Below, piece after piece: positions 29,343 to 38,797 of a DNA stretch of 64,000 nucleotides. The stretch lies in contig QCGV01000002.1 in assembly GCA_003278145.1 (NCBI GenBank), positions 1 through 64,000 on the forward strand, written 5' to 3'. The position numbers and the translations under genes were made by a program. Source of the DNA: OCS116 cluster bacterium AG-390-A19 (GTDB taxonomy: Bacteria; Pseudomonadota; Alphaproteobacteria; MED-G09). Positions within the stretch are counted from its first letter, which is position 1; each line of letters begins with the position of its first letter. A model generated the notes under the pieces. That model was not told the origin of the DNA and ran no database searches. It worked only from the letters and a program-made list of their open reading frames with translations.

Positions 29343-31898
29343 TTAAAAATCTCTACTTACAGATATACCATAAGTTCTTGGCATTCCTGTCCAACGCATA
29401 AGTGTATCATTTGTGCTTTGTGCTTGCGTCCAATAATACTCATCCGTTATATTTCTACCCCATATTTGAGCTTGCCATTCTCCAAAGTCCATGCCTGCTC
29501 TAATATCAATTAAAGTACGAGAATTTATTCGAAGATCAGTAAGATTACCACGTATATCAACTAAATCACTTGTGCAAGGAACACCAGGCTCTTGGCAAGT
29601 ATCAACAAAACCTGCGGTTGTATCATCTTGGTAGTCCATATTAGCGCCAACATACATAGTTGACCCATTCTCAAGGTCCCATGAATATTGCACATCAATT
29701 TTTCCAAAAACCTCAGGTGTATGCGGGAATGGTTGTCCTGTAAAATTTTTTGATCCTGAATTGGCACCACCAGCAAAAGTATCCCAATTCCTATACTGGC
29801 CTACTTCTGAGTCAACATAAGTAAATGCTGGTGCAATTCGTAATCCCTCTATTGGATACCATTCTATAGATACATCGATACCTGTAACTTCTGCATCAGG
29901 AACATTAATAAGTGTAGGTAAAGGCCCTAAAATAGGATCTGGTGTTGAGCCAACTACTTGTTTGTCTTTATAATCATAATAGAAAACTGCAGCGTTTAAT
30001 TGCATACGGTTGTCCAGCATACTTATTTTACCACCAAGTTCATAAGCTAAGATTTCTTCTTGAACTACTGGATTATATTGAAGTGTTGTTGTGGCTCCTA
30101 TTGTAGGAAATGATCCTGATTTAAATCCTTTAGTCAAATTAAACCAAAATAAAGCATCCTCAATTCCACTATATGTTGTTCCAAGTTTCCAAGAAAAATT
30201 ATCTTCATTTAGTTCACGAGCAAAACCCTTCTCAGATGTGTAGAAAGGGTATTCTTGAGAAGCAACCCATGAACCTCCGGCAACAGCATTACCGCCAATA
30301 ACAGGTTGACCACTTAATATCTGATTATAGGTAATGATTTGATTACCAAAAGTAGCATTTACACCATCGCCATTATCTTGATTACTCATAACTGATTCTC
30401 TTTCTTGTTCAGTATAACGAGCACCCAAAGTAACAGCCCAATTATCGTTTACGGAAAAATCTACGCTACTAAAGAATGAGGTAGTATCTGTTTCTTGATT
30501 ATTAAAAGTGACTGTCGGTCCAAAAGGAATAACAGTAAAAAATGTATATGGTACTACAGTTGCATAACCGAATGATGCAAGGAAGTCATCCTTTGACTCA
30601 GTACTCTCGTAGTTGGTTCCAATCACCCAGTTTCCTGTTTGACCAAATGTTCCTGATAGCCTTAACTCTTGGAATTGTGATTCAACTTCACCGAGTAGAT
30701 GAACTTCATAATTTTGATAAATAGTACCATCAGCTTCAAGACCCTCTTCACGATCATAATCACTAATACTAGTCAAGGAAGTAAGGGTCATATTGTTACC
30801 TAAGTCCCAATCCATTCTTAAACTTACAGCAGTGTATTCGTTATCTTTTTCATTTTGAGTACACTCATTCCAATTTTGATTACTCAGATTTTCAGGATTG
30901 CCAAAAACATCTAGATTGCCTGTTTCATTATTTTCATTACCTGTTCTCTTAGAATTAACACATGGTCCCCAATCTGATGCACGATTATCATTTGGAGGTA
31001 GTGGATAATTTTTAATTAGAGGTGGGAATTCACCTGGTCCTCTAGCCCACGAAGCTTGATATTGTGGCATTGGGGAGTCACCACCATCAGACCAATTATC
31101 AATTCTTAATAAAGCCGTGAAGCTCTCACTTGGCTCCCATAAAAGAGATAATCTTGCATTTAGAAAATCTTTAGCACCTTTTTCATCGTCCCAAGTATAA
31201 TTATCACCTCTTGATGCCCACATTGGATTAGGACCAGCGCCTTTATTTTCAGTATATGAATAGTAATGACCATCAGAAGTAATTGACCTTACCGCAACTC
31301 TTGCACTTAGTGTTTCACTTAAAGGTCCACTTAAATAACCAGATACATCAATTTCACCAAAACTAGCTGCACCAATTGAAAAACCACCTTCAAATTCTCT
31401 TGTTGGCTTATTCGCGATATAATTGATAGCACCACCTGTTGTATTCATTCCAAAAAGAGTACCTTGAGGACCTTTAAGAACTTCTACTCTTTCAACATCT
31501 AAGATTGCTCCACTTGCCATGGGTGCAAATGGAATTGGCATTTGGTCAATACTTACACTTACTGTTTGTGGTGAAGCTAGAGCTGTATCTTGGAAACCAA
31601 TACCTCTAATTGTATATATAGGTGAGCCGTAATAATTCAAATTTGCAGAAAAACCACTTACTAATTTACCAATATCAAATGTATCAGTTACACCAGCTGT
31701 TTTAAGAGCATCTCCAGTTGCAACGTCAATTGTCATGCCAACATCATTGATATTTTGCTCTCTTTTCTGAGCTGTGACAACGATCTCTTCAAGGCCAAAA
31801 GATTCTACTTTATCTTGAGCATGTAAGTATGTTGGGATAGATCCTAACAACAAAGAAAATGAAAAAATTAATAATAAATTATATTTAAAAAAACGCAT
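29343..31898 (-). CDS. TonB-dependent receptor
   Basis: LEEIVVTAQKREQNINDVGMTIDVATGDALK; RVEVLKGPQGTLFGMNTTGGAINYI; C-terminal YGISVSRDF. Confidence 0.94.
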   Translation of the reverse strand: MRFFKYNLLLIFSFSLLLGSIPTYLHAQDKVESFGLEEIVVTAQKREQNINDVGMTIDVATGDALKTAGVTDTFDIGKLVSGFSANLNYYGSPIYTIRGIGFQDTALASPQTVSVSIDQMPIPFAPMASGAILDVERVEVLKGPQGTLFGMNTTGGAINYIANKPTREFEGGFSIGAASFGEIDVSGYLSGPLSETLSARVAVRSITSDGHYYSYTENKGAGPNPMWASRGDNYTWDDEKGAKDFLNARLSLLWEPSESFTALLRIDNWSDGGDSPMPQYQASWARGPGEFPPLIKNYPLPPNDNRASDWGPCVNSKRTGNENNETGNLDVFGNPENLSNQNWNECTQNEKDNEYTAVSLRMDWDLGNNMTLTSLTSISDYDREEGLEADGTIYQNYEVHLLGEVESQFQELRLSGTFGQTGNWVIGTNYESTESKDDFLASFGYATVVPYTFFTVIPFGPTVTFNNQETDTTSFFSSVDFSVNDNWAVTLGARYTEQERESVMSNQDNGDGVNATFGNQIITYNQILSGQPVIGGNAVAGGSWVASQEYPFYTSEKGFARELNEDNFSWKLGTTYSGIEDALFWFNLTKGFKSGSFPTIGATTTLQYNPVVQEEILAYELGGKISMLDNRMQLNAAVFYYDYKDKQVVGSTPDPILGPLPTLINVPDAEVTGIDVSIEWYPIEGLRIAPAFTYVDSEVGQYRNWDTFAGGANSGSKNFTGQPFPHTPEVFGKIDVQYSWDLENGSTMYVGANMDYQDDTTAGFVDTCQEPGVPCTSDLVDIRGNLTDLRINSRTLIDIRAGMDFGEWQAQIWGRNITDEYYWTQAQSTNDTLMRWTGMPRTYGISVSRDF

Positions 31899-32135
31899 AT
31901 TACGGCTCCCCTTTCGATTATTATTATCTAAGTACCTGGGGAAATTCAGATAAAATAACCAGTTAATTTAAGTGTATTATTATTCATGAATTATAAATTA
32001 CAATGATATAACTTATATTCATCCGCACTGGTGAGAATGATAACCGTCCGCTAATATGAGCATCTAATTCAAAAGCGATATTGACAGTTTATAATTTATA
32101 AATTGTAATTAGTTGATAAATTTTAGGTTTTTATA

Positions 32136-33518
32136 ATGGCGAAAATTGAAAAAGATTTTTTAGAAAGAAAGAATCCAACAAAAAGAGATTTTAAAGCTGA
32201 ACCTTTTATTCCTAGAAAACCAATTCCGGACTTAGGTCATGAAAAACTAGATGGTGAAAGGTTTTACTCTAGAGAGTTTATGCAAAAAGAGTGGGATTCT
32301 GTTTGGACTAAAACTTGGCAAGTAGTTCACAGAGAGTCAGAATTAGAATTTGATGGTTCTTTTATTACACATTCAATAGGTAAGGAGTCATTTCTTATTG
32401 TTAGAGGAAATGATAGTAAAATAAGAGCATTTTATAATGTTTGCCAACATCGAGGAAATCAACTATGCACCCTCGAGTCTGGGGAACTTGATACTTTTTC
32501 CTGCCCATTTCATGGCTGGAAATGGAATAATGACGGAACACTAAATTCTGTTTTTGCGCCAGAATTATATAAACAGTTTAAGGATGGAGTACCTACAGAA
32601 GAATTAGGCCTAACTGAGGTAAAAATTGATACCTGGGGAGGATGGCTCTGGATCAATATGGATCCAGATTGCATACCGCTAAAAGATTATTTATCAGACT
32701 ATGGTGAACATTTAGAGAGTTATAATTTTGAAAATTGGGCTCTTATAGACTATCAAACATTCGAATGGAACGGTAATTGGAAACATGCTGTAGATGCATT
32801 CAATGAAAGTTATCATTTTACAGCACTACATCCGGATATGATTCAATTTGGAGAAGGTCATGATATCCCAATTGAAATTTCTGGGAATCATTCCCGTATG
32901 ATTAATTTTAATGAAACTGTAAGTGAGGTCGTCGAAGATAGAGAAACCTTTACCCCTTTACGGTCTGAAATGATGGGGGATCGTTCAGTAGGTAAAATGC
33001 AAGATATTGATGACGGTTATAAGGGTTTAGCTAAAGATTTACATCTTTATTACATAGATAAAAGAAGATCTGAGGAAGATACAATAACGTATTATCAGGA
33101 TATGAACGATGAGCAATTAGTCCATCAATATCATTATTTTTTCTTCCCGAGCGCAGTTTTTACTAATAAGCCAGAAGCTGGGAATGTTTTTAGATATAGA
33201 CCACACCCAACTGATCCAGATAAGTGTTATTATGATTTTTTTATACTTATAAATAATACGGATAATAAAGAATTACCGCCTCGAAGACCTCACAAAATAT
33301 ACAAAGGTAATGGACCTGAGCTTTATGATGAAGCTTTTGAAGGAACTTTTCCTCCTGTCTTTAATAATGTTTTAGCGCAAGACGGTTCTAATATGGAAAC
33401 TATGCAATGGGGTTCTAAATCAGATAGTTTCAAAGGAGGAATTTTGTGTGAGCAGGAGATAAGAGTAAGACACTTTCATCAAACTATTGATAAGTTTATC
33501 GAAAAATACAAAAAATAA
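32136..33518 (+). CDS. Rieske [2Fe-2S] aromatic-ring-hydroxylating oxygenase alpha subunit
   Basis: Rieske CQHRGNQLC...CPFHGWKW; mononuclear Fe motif FNESYHFTALH. Confidence 0.92.
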   Translation: MAKIEKDFLERKNPTKRDFKAEPFIPRKPIPDLGHEKLDGERFYSREFMQKEWDSVWTKTWQVVHRESELEFDGSFITHSIGKESFLIVRGNDSKIRAFYNVCQHRGNQLCTLESGELDTFSCPFHGWKWNNDGTLNSVFAPELYKQFKDGVPTEELGLTEVKIDTWGGWLWINMDPDCIPLKDYLSDYGEHLESYNFENWALIDYQTFEWNGNWKHAVDAFNESYHFTALHPDMIQFGEGHDIPIEISGNHSRMINFNETVSEVVEDRETFTPLRSEMMGDRSVGKMQDIDDGYKGLAKDLHLYYIDKRRSEEDTITYYQDMNDEQLVHQYHYFFFPSAVFTNKPEAGNVFRYRPHPTDPDKCYYDFFILINNTDNKELPPRRPHKIYKGNGPELYDEAFEGTFPPVFNNVLAQDGSNMETMQWGSKSDSFKGGILCEQEIRVRHFHQTIDKFIEKYKK

Positions 33519-33564
33519 TTTTTAAGAATTATTTAAGTTATTCATAATCAAAAAGGACTAAAAA

Positions 33565-34365
33565 ATGAATGAGTTTACATTTCTAAAAGATAAGCTTGTA
33601 CTTGTTACGGGTGTTAGCAGCACTGATTTACGTTACAAAAATATTGGTCAAGCATTAGCTGAGTTATTGGCAAGAAACGGCTCTCAAGTTATTGCTGTTT
33701 CAAGAGATTTAGAAAAATGTGAAAAAGCAATTAGTCACCTTAAGGAAGAAGGATTATCAATTGATTCTAAGCAATGTGATATAACTGATTATTCTCAAGT
33801 GGAATCTCTCTTCAATTGGATTAAAGAGACTTATGGTTGTTTAAATTATTTAATAAACAATGCTGGTACTGAAGGAAAATTAGAGCCCTTGGATGAGCTT
33901 AGTCTTGATAATATAGATACTGTCATAGCAACAAATGGTAAAGGAACATTATATTGCCTAAAAGAGGCTATTAAATTGATGAAGGATCGACTTAAAGAAA
34001 ATAATAAAGAGGATTGTTCAATTATTAATATTTCAAGTATTGCTGCAGAAATAGGCATGCCTAATACAAGTGTATATGCATACGCTAAAGCCGGTATTGC
34101 ATCCATAGGTAGAGTAGCAACTATTGAGCTTAATGAATATGCTCTTAAAACCAATACCTCGCCAATAAGAGTTAATACTATTCTTCCTGGTGTAATTAGA
34201 ACTCCAATGCATGGAAGATTTTTGGATGATAATGGTCTAGAAGGAATACCTCCATCTGAGTCTACTTCACCTGAAGAATTGGCTAAATGCATCATTACTC
34301 GATTAAATGAAAAATTTTTAATGGGTAGCGTTTCTATAATTGATGGTGGTTATACAGCTCAATAG
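33565..34365 (+). CDS. Short-chain dehydrogenase/reductase
   Basis: NNAG, INISSIAAEIG, YAYAKAG catalytic motif, IDGGYTAQ. Confidence 0.9.
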   Translation: MNEFTFLKDKLVLVTGVSSTDLRYKNIGQALAELLARNGSQVIAVSRDLEKCEKAISHLKEEGLSIDSKQCDITDYSQVESLFNWIKETYGCLNYLINNAGTEGKLEPLDELSLDNIDTVIATNGKGTLYCLKEAIKLMKDRLKENNKEDCSIINISSIAAEIGMPNTSVYAYAKAGIASIGRVATIELNEYALKTNTSPIRVNTILPGVIRTPMHGRFLDDNGLEGIPPSESTSPEELAKCIITRLNEKFLMGSVSIIDGGYTAQ

Positions 34366-34372
34366 AAAGTTA

Positions 34373-34828
34373 TTAAAAATTCATTGAACCTAATTGGCCA
34401 GAATGTCCATTTAATTTATTATTATCGAATAGTCTTTCGCCTTGTGCAGTATCAAAAAATTCATGCACCTCAATAATTTGAGTCTCATTAAATTTTAAAA
34501 TATGGCAGTAAGTCATATCTAGTTTTTTACCATTATGCGTTTCTGCTCTTGCGCTCATAAGACCTGTAGCTCTATTTTCGTCAACACACATGACATTCCA
34601 ATTTTCAGCAAATTTTACACTACCTTCTTTAAAATTTGAAACTACTGCAGGAACTAAAATACCATAAATATTATCTCTTCCTTCCCACTTACCAGCATAA
34701 GGAGTTTCCCCTACTATATTGAAAACTACATCCTCATGCATGAGGGACATAACAGTTTCAAAATCACCGCTAGAAATTGATTTATAATATGTTTCAATTA
34801 TTTTTCTGTTATTTTCAGCTTTACTCAT
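34373..34828 (-). CDS. SnoaL-like (NTF2-fold) protein
   Basis: ETYYKSISSGDFETVMSLMHEDVVFNIVGETPYAGKWEGRD. Confidence 0.82.
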   Translation of the reverse strand: MSKAENNRKIIETYYKSISSGDFETVMSLMHEDVVFNIVGETPYAGKWEGRDNIYGILVPAVVSNFKEGSVKFAENWNVMCVDENRATGLMSARAETHNGKKLDMTYCHILKFNETQIIEVHEFFDTAQGERLFDNNKLNGHSGQLGSMNF

Positions 34829-34849
34829 GAAAATCTCCTAAGAATTTAA

Positions 34850-36022
34850 TTATAATTTAGGTGGCTCTTTAATATTATCGTGAACGTAGTAATCAACATA
34901 TTTGTGAAAAAATTGATTCCCTTTTTCATTTCGACCAAATAATACAGAATCATTTGAATGAGAATTAAGTCCTTTTTGAATTTCTATACCAAGTAAATAG
35001 TCTTCGTCATTAACGACATTTCTCAAAAATTCCATATTTTGATCAAGTTCAGCTATTTCTTCATCATTCTTCGGGGGCTGAGGTGCGATATAATGAAGAA
35101 CTGTTATATTATCATTAGGTGTTTTACCAGGAAGAATTTGAGCTATTTGACCAATACCAAGGCCCAAAGAAATTGCAATATTAGGAAAAATTGTTCTTAC
35201 GAAATCTACACCACTACCTTCTTTTTTCCACCACTCTTCTTTAGGTAATTCAAAGATTTCTTCAATATTAGTCGAGGCAAATGCAATTCTTAAATGGGGC
35301 CCAAAAGCTGTAAAGTCCATTATATCATTCATCGTCATATTGGCTATCGTATCTTTATGAGCAGTGGTAAAATGATATCCCTCTAAATAACCATCAAAGG
35401 CAATTTTCCAATTTGCCCCTTCAATAACTTTAAAACCATGATAGTACCAATTTTCAAGTTTAAAATGTTCTATTTCGGGAAGCATTCCATCTAAAAAATC
35501 TTCGAAATTTATTTTTTCATCTTTAGATAAAGAGACAAAAATCATTCCCCCTAACTCTTTACAAGGTAATTTTGATAATCCATGACAGCTTGGATCAAAA
35601 TCACCAAACTTTTCTTTATCTGTTACCCCAATCAAATCTCCATTATTTGAATAAGTCCAACCATGATACGGGCATGAAAATCTACTTTTATTGCCTATTC
35701 CAGGTTCAGTAATTATTGCTCCTCTATGAGTACAAACATTTCTAAAAGCATTAACTTTACCATCCTTACCCCTAGCTACCAGTATTGGAACTCCGGTAAT
35801 TTCAAGAGATTTGTAATCACCTGGATTTGGTATCTCAATTGTCATCGCCGCCATTAAAGGTAAAGTCTGGAAAATATTTTTTATTTCTAAATCCCAGCGC
35901 TCTTTACATGTGTAATCTGATGTTGGAATAGAGATAACATCCTCAGCCTGATCAGTTGTACCATTCTTTACATGGCCCACAATTTTTTCAGCTATCTTAT
36001 TATACTCTTCTTTACGATCCAT
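34850..36022 (-). CDS. Rieske [2Fe-2S] oxygenase alpha subunit
   Basis: CTHRGAIITEPGIGNKSRFSCPYHGWTY; YLEGYHFTTAH. Confidence 0.92.
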   Translation of the reverse strand: MDRKEEYNKIAEKIVGHVKNGTTDQAEDVISIPTSDYTCKERWDLEIKNIFQTLPLMAAMTIEIPNPGDYKSLEITGVPILVARGKDGKVNAFRNVCTHRGAIITEPGIGNKSRFSCPYHGWTYSNNGDLIGVTDKEKFGDFDPSCHGLSKLPCKELGGMIFVSLSKDEKINFEDFLDGMLPEIEHFKLENWYYHGFKVIEGANWKIAFDGYLEGYHFTTAHKDTIANMTMNDIMDFTAFGPHLRIAFASTNIEEIFELPKEEWWKKEGSGVDFVRTIFPNIAISLGLGIGQIAQILPGKTPNDNITVLHYIAPQPPKNDEEIAELDQNMEFLRNVVNDEDYLLGIEIQKGLNSHSNDSVLFGRNEKGNQFFHKYVDYYVHDNIKEPPKL

Positions 36023-36110
36023 CTTTATCCCCTAATAAATAAAAATTATCTTATATAAAAAAGTTTCCTTTTTAAATGATAATTAAAAAATTAATATTAT
36101 AAAAACTCAT

Positions 36111-36138
36111 AAAAAAACCCCGTTAAAAACGGGGTTTT
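36111..36138 (-). terminator. Rho-independent terminator
   Basis: AAAACCCCGTT-AAA-AACGGGGTTTT; minus strand runs into TTTTTTT; follows the TBDR stop at 36165. Confidence 0.85.
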
Positions 36139-36164
36139 AATAGTTTATTAGTAAGAACTAATTT

Positions 36165-38621
36165 TTACCAACGATATCCTGCTTCGATACCGTATTCCAT
36201 AGGTTCACCGTAAAGAGTAAAATTCCATAAACCAGCTACACTATTAGAGCCAACTCTATAAGTTTCGTCGGTTAAATTTTTACCATAAACAGTTACCCAG
36301 TAAGTATCATCAACATTTCTCCAAGTAATATTAGCATCAACTAAAGTTCTATCTTCTAATTGACTATATATTGGATTAGTTGGTTGAGTTTGTGCTTCGT
36401 CCTGATAATTACCTAGTACATTGTAGGTAAGAGAACCATTTGCACCCAAATCTTGATCATAAGTAAGTGATAAGCCCCAGCTCAGTTCAGGTGAGAATGG
36501 TAGCTCGAAACCACTAAAGTCAGTAGGGTTATCAACACCATCATTAGGAGACTCATCCCAAAGGAAGACATCATATTTATGATCTTGAGTAGCAATATTT
36601 GCATCGATACGGAAATTATCTGTGACTAGATAATTTAATTCAATTTCGATACCTTGGTTAGTTGATTTACCAGCATTAACCTTAATTGTTTCTTGGTAAG
36701 GCGGTATTGGTAAAGGAAGAACCTGATTTCTTTGAAGATCCTCAAATTCAGTATTAAAGATTGAAACGTTTAATCTTAGACGACCATCCATGAAATCACC
36801 TTTCATGCCTAACTCAATGTTAGTATTTGTTTCAGGATCATAAGGATATGCACATGAATAAGTTGTTGAGCAAGTCTCTGTATAACCACCAGCCATAAAG
36901 CCTGTAGCCAGTGAAGCATAGAACATAACATCTTCATTCATTGTATAATCAACAACCAATCTATAAGTTGTTTCACTCCAATCATCTGTATTATTGACAC
37001 AAATTTCTCTTAGATCACAACTTAACCAATCAGTATGGAATTGAGGAACATCATCATCACGAGTAAAACCACCTGTACTGATGTTATTGTTAGCTCTTCC
37101 AAGAGCATTAAGACCTTTAGTACCAGTTTCACGAACAAATGTTTTCTCATCTTGAGTTTCACGAACACCTGCAGAAATTCTCCAAGCTTCATTTAACTCA
37201 TAGGTGAAATCAAAATAGAAAGCTTTACTAGTTCTGTTTTGATGAGTAGCAGTTGAAGAATAATCAGTATGAATATATCCAGGAACACCTAAGAACCACT
37301 GAAGACCAACTGCAGCATATGCAGCAAAATTTAAATTATCCTCTGCATAACTTACACCGGCAGTAAAGTTAAACGGTCCGTCATACTCACTGGTTAAACG
37401 AAATTCTTGTTGCATTTGATCTCTATCTGTATTTCTAGAAGCATCATAAAGACTTGCAAATGCTTCACCAGTATAGGTACTAGCATTAAGTTCTTTATGA
37501 TTTCTATAACCAGTAATAGATTTTAAAGTTAGACTATCACCAATAGCAAATGTTTGATTTAGGTATACACCTCTACTATCCATTCTATGACCTCTACAAG
37601 TTGATAGAACAGAATTACAATGGAAGCTTTCACCTGTTTCAAATACATTAGTCCATTTTTCACCACCCCAATTAGGAGATGGAGTATGAATTCCACTGAA
37701 ACCTAAAAGACAGAATAACATACTACTTGGACACTCTGTTTCATTGACTGCTGCGGGAGTACCAGAGTCATCTTTACTTAACTCAAATGTCAAAAGAGCA
37801 GAATATGTAGGAGAAGCTTCATATAAAAATTTAATTTTAGCAGCTAATACATCTTTACCGCCTAGGTCTCCACCATCACCTCTATTTGCAAGAGAAGTAC
37901 CATCATCAGGCCAATTTCCTGTTGGATTAAAGAAAGTTGGTCCAGGGAAATCACTTGCAGGTTTAGAATTTCTGTAAAACCCTTGGTCTTTATCCCATAT
38001 TGCAGCAATTCTCATTGCGAGTTTGCCTTCAACAATTGGAACATTTAAAGCAAGTTTAAATTTATTAATACTTCCTTCATTCCAGTCATATTGACCTTGT
38101 AAAGCACTAAACTCACCAGAATATTCATCAAGGACAGGTTTTTTGGTTGTAACTGAAATAACACCACCTGTTGAGTTTTTACCAAACAAAGTTCCTTGAG
38201 GACCACGATAAACTTCAATTTGTTCTATGTCGAACATTTCAACAAATTGAGACTGAACGTGATTTAATCCAAAATCATCAACTAAGAAAGCCACGGAAGG
38301 ATCTTCTGTAACTAGGATTGAAACACTACCAGTTCCTCTAATACCACCAGAAACAGCATTAAAACCTGGTTGAGTTGTTAAAGTAAGATTTGGAACTAAT
38401 GAACCTAAATTTGTAACTTCATTAGCAAAAGTATTTCTGAAAGCTTGTTCAGTAATAGCAGAAACAGCAATAGCTGCATCTTGTTGACCAATATCTCTTT
38501 TTGTACCTGTAACGACAATCTCTTCAATATCTAAACGACTGCTTTGAGCAGAAACGTTCTGGGAATAAAAAGAAATGATTACAAATAAAAATAATGTAAA
38601 AATTGAAATTAATTTTTTCAT
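36165..38621 (-). CDS. TonB-dependent receptor
   Basis: DIEEIVVTGTKRDIGQQDAAIAVSAITEQAF; IEVYRGPQGTLFGKNSTGGVISVTTK; C-terminal YGIEAGYRW. Confidence 0.94.
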   Translation of the reverse strand: MKKLISIFTLFLFVIISFYSQNVSAQSSRLDIEEIVVTGTKRDIGQQDAAIAVSAITEQAFRNTFANEVTNLGSLVPNLTLTTQPGFNAVSGGIRGTGSVSILVTEDPSVAFLVDDFGLNHVQSQFVEMFDIEQIEVYRGPQGTLFGKNSTGGVISVTTKKPVLDEYSGEFSALQGQYDWNEGSINKFKLALNVPIVEGKLAMRIAAIWDKDQGFYRNSKPASDFPGPTFFNPTGNWPDDGTSLANRGDGGDLGGKDVLAAKIKFLYEASPTYSALLTFELSKDDSGTPAAVNETECPSSMLFCLLGFSGIHTPSPNWGGEKWTNVFETGESFHCNSVLSTCRGHRMDSRGVYLNQTFAIGDSLTLKSITGYRNHKELNASTYTGEAFASLYDASRNTDRDQMQQEFRLTSEYDGPFNFTAGVSYAEDNLNFAAYAAVGLQWFLGVPGYIHTDYSSTATHQNRTSKAFYFDFTYELNEAWRISAGVRETQDEKTFVRETGTKGLNALGRANNNISTGGFTRDDDVPQFHTDWLSCDLREICVNNTDDWSETTYRLVVDYTMNEDVMFYASLATGFMAGGYTETCSTTYSCAYPYDPETNTNIELGMKGDFMDGRLRLNVSIFNTEFEDLQRNQVLPLPIPPYQETIKVNAGKSTNQGIEIELNYLVTDNFRIDANIATQDHKYDVFLWDESPNDGVDNPTDFSGFELPFSPELSWGLSLTYDQDLGANGSLTYNVLGNYQDEAQTQPTNPIYSQLEDRTLVDANITWRNVDDTYWVTVYGKNLTDETYRVGSNSVAGLWNFTLYGEPMEYGIEAGYRW

Positions 38622-38748
38622 AAATTACCCTCCCCGGAAACAATAATAAGTTATACTAATTTAATATCAAATTAACTCTAAAAACAAGAATTTTTAGTAA
38701 TTTTAGCAAAATTAATTAATTAATTAAATTTGGTATCAATTTCATAAA

Positions 38749-38773
38749 AAAACCCCGCTCTGGGCGGGGTTTT
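38749..38773 (-). terminator. Rho-independent terminator
   Basis: AAAACCCCGC-TCTGG-GCGGGGTTTT; T-tract on the minus strand; follows the TBDR stop at 38798. Confidence 0.85.
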
Positions 38774-38797
38774 AAATTAAAGGCTTTAATTTTTAAT

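Noticed and set aside
33846-34295. 149-aa ORF antisense to the SDR gene
   Set aside because: Antisense shadow of a well-supported SDR coding frame; no recognisable motifs.
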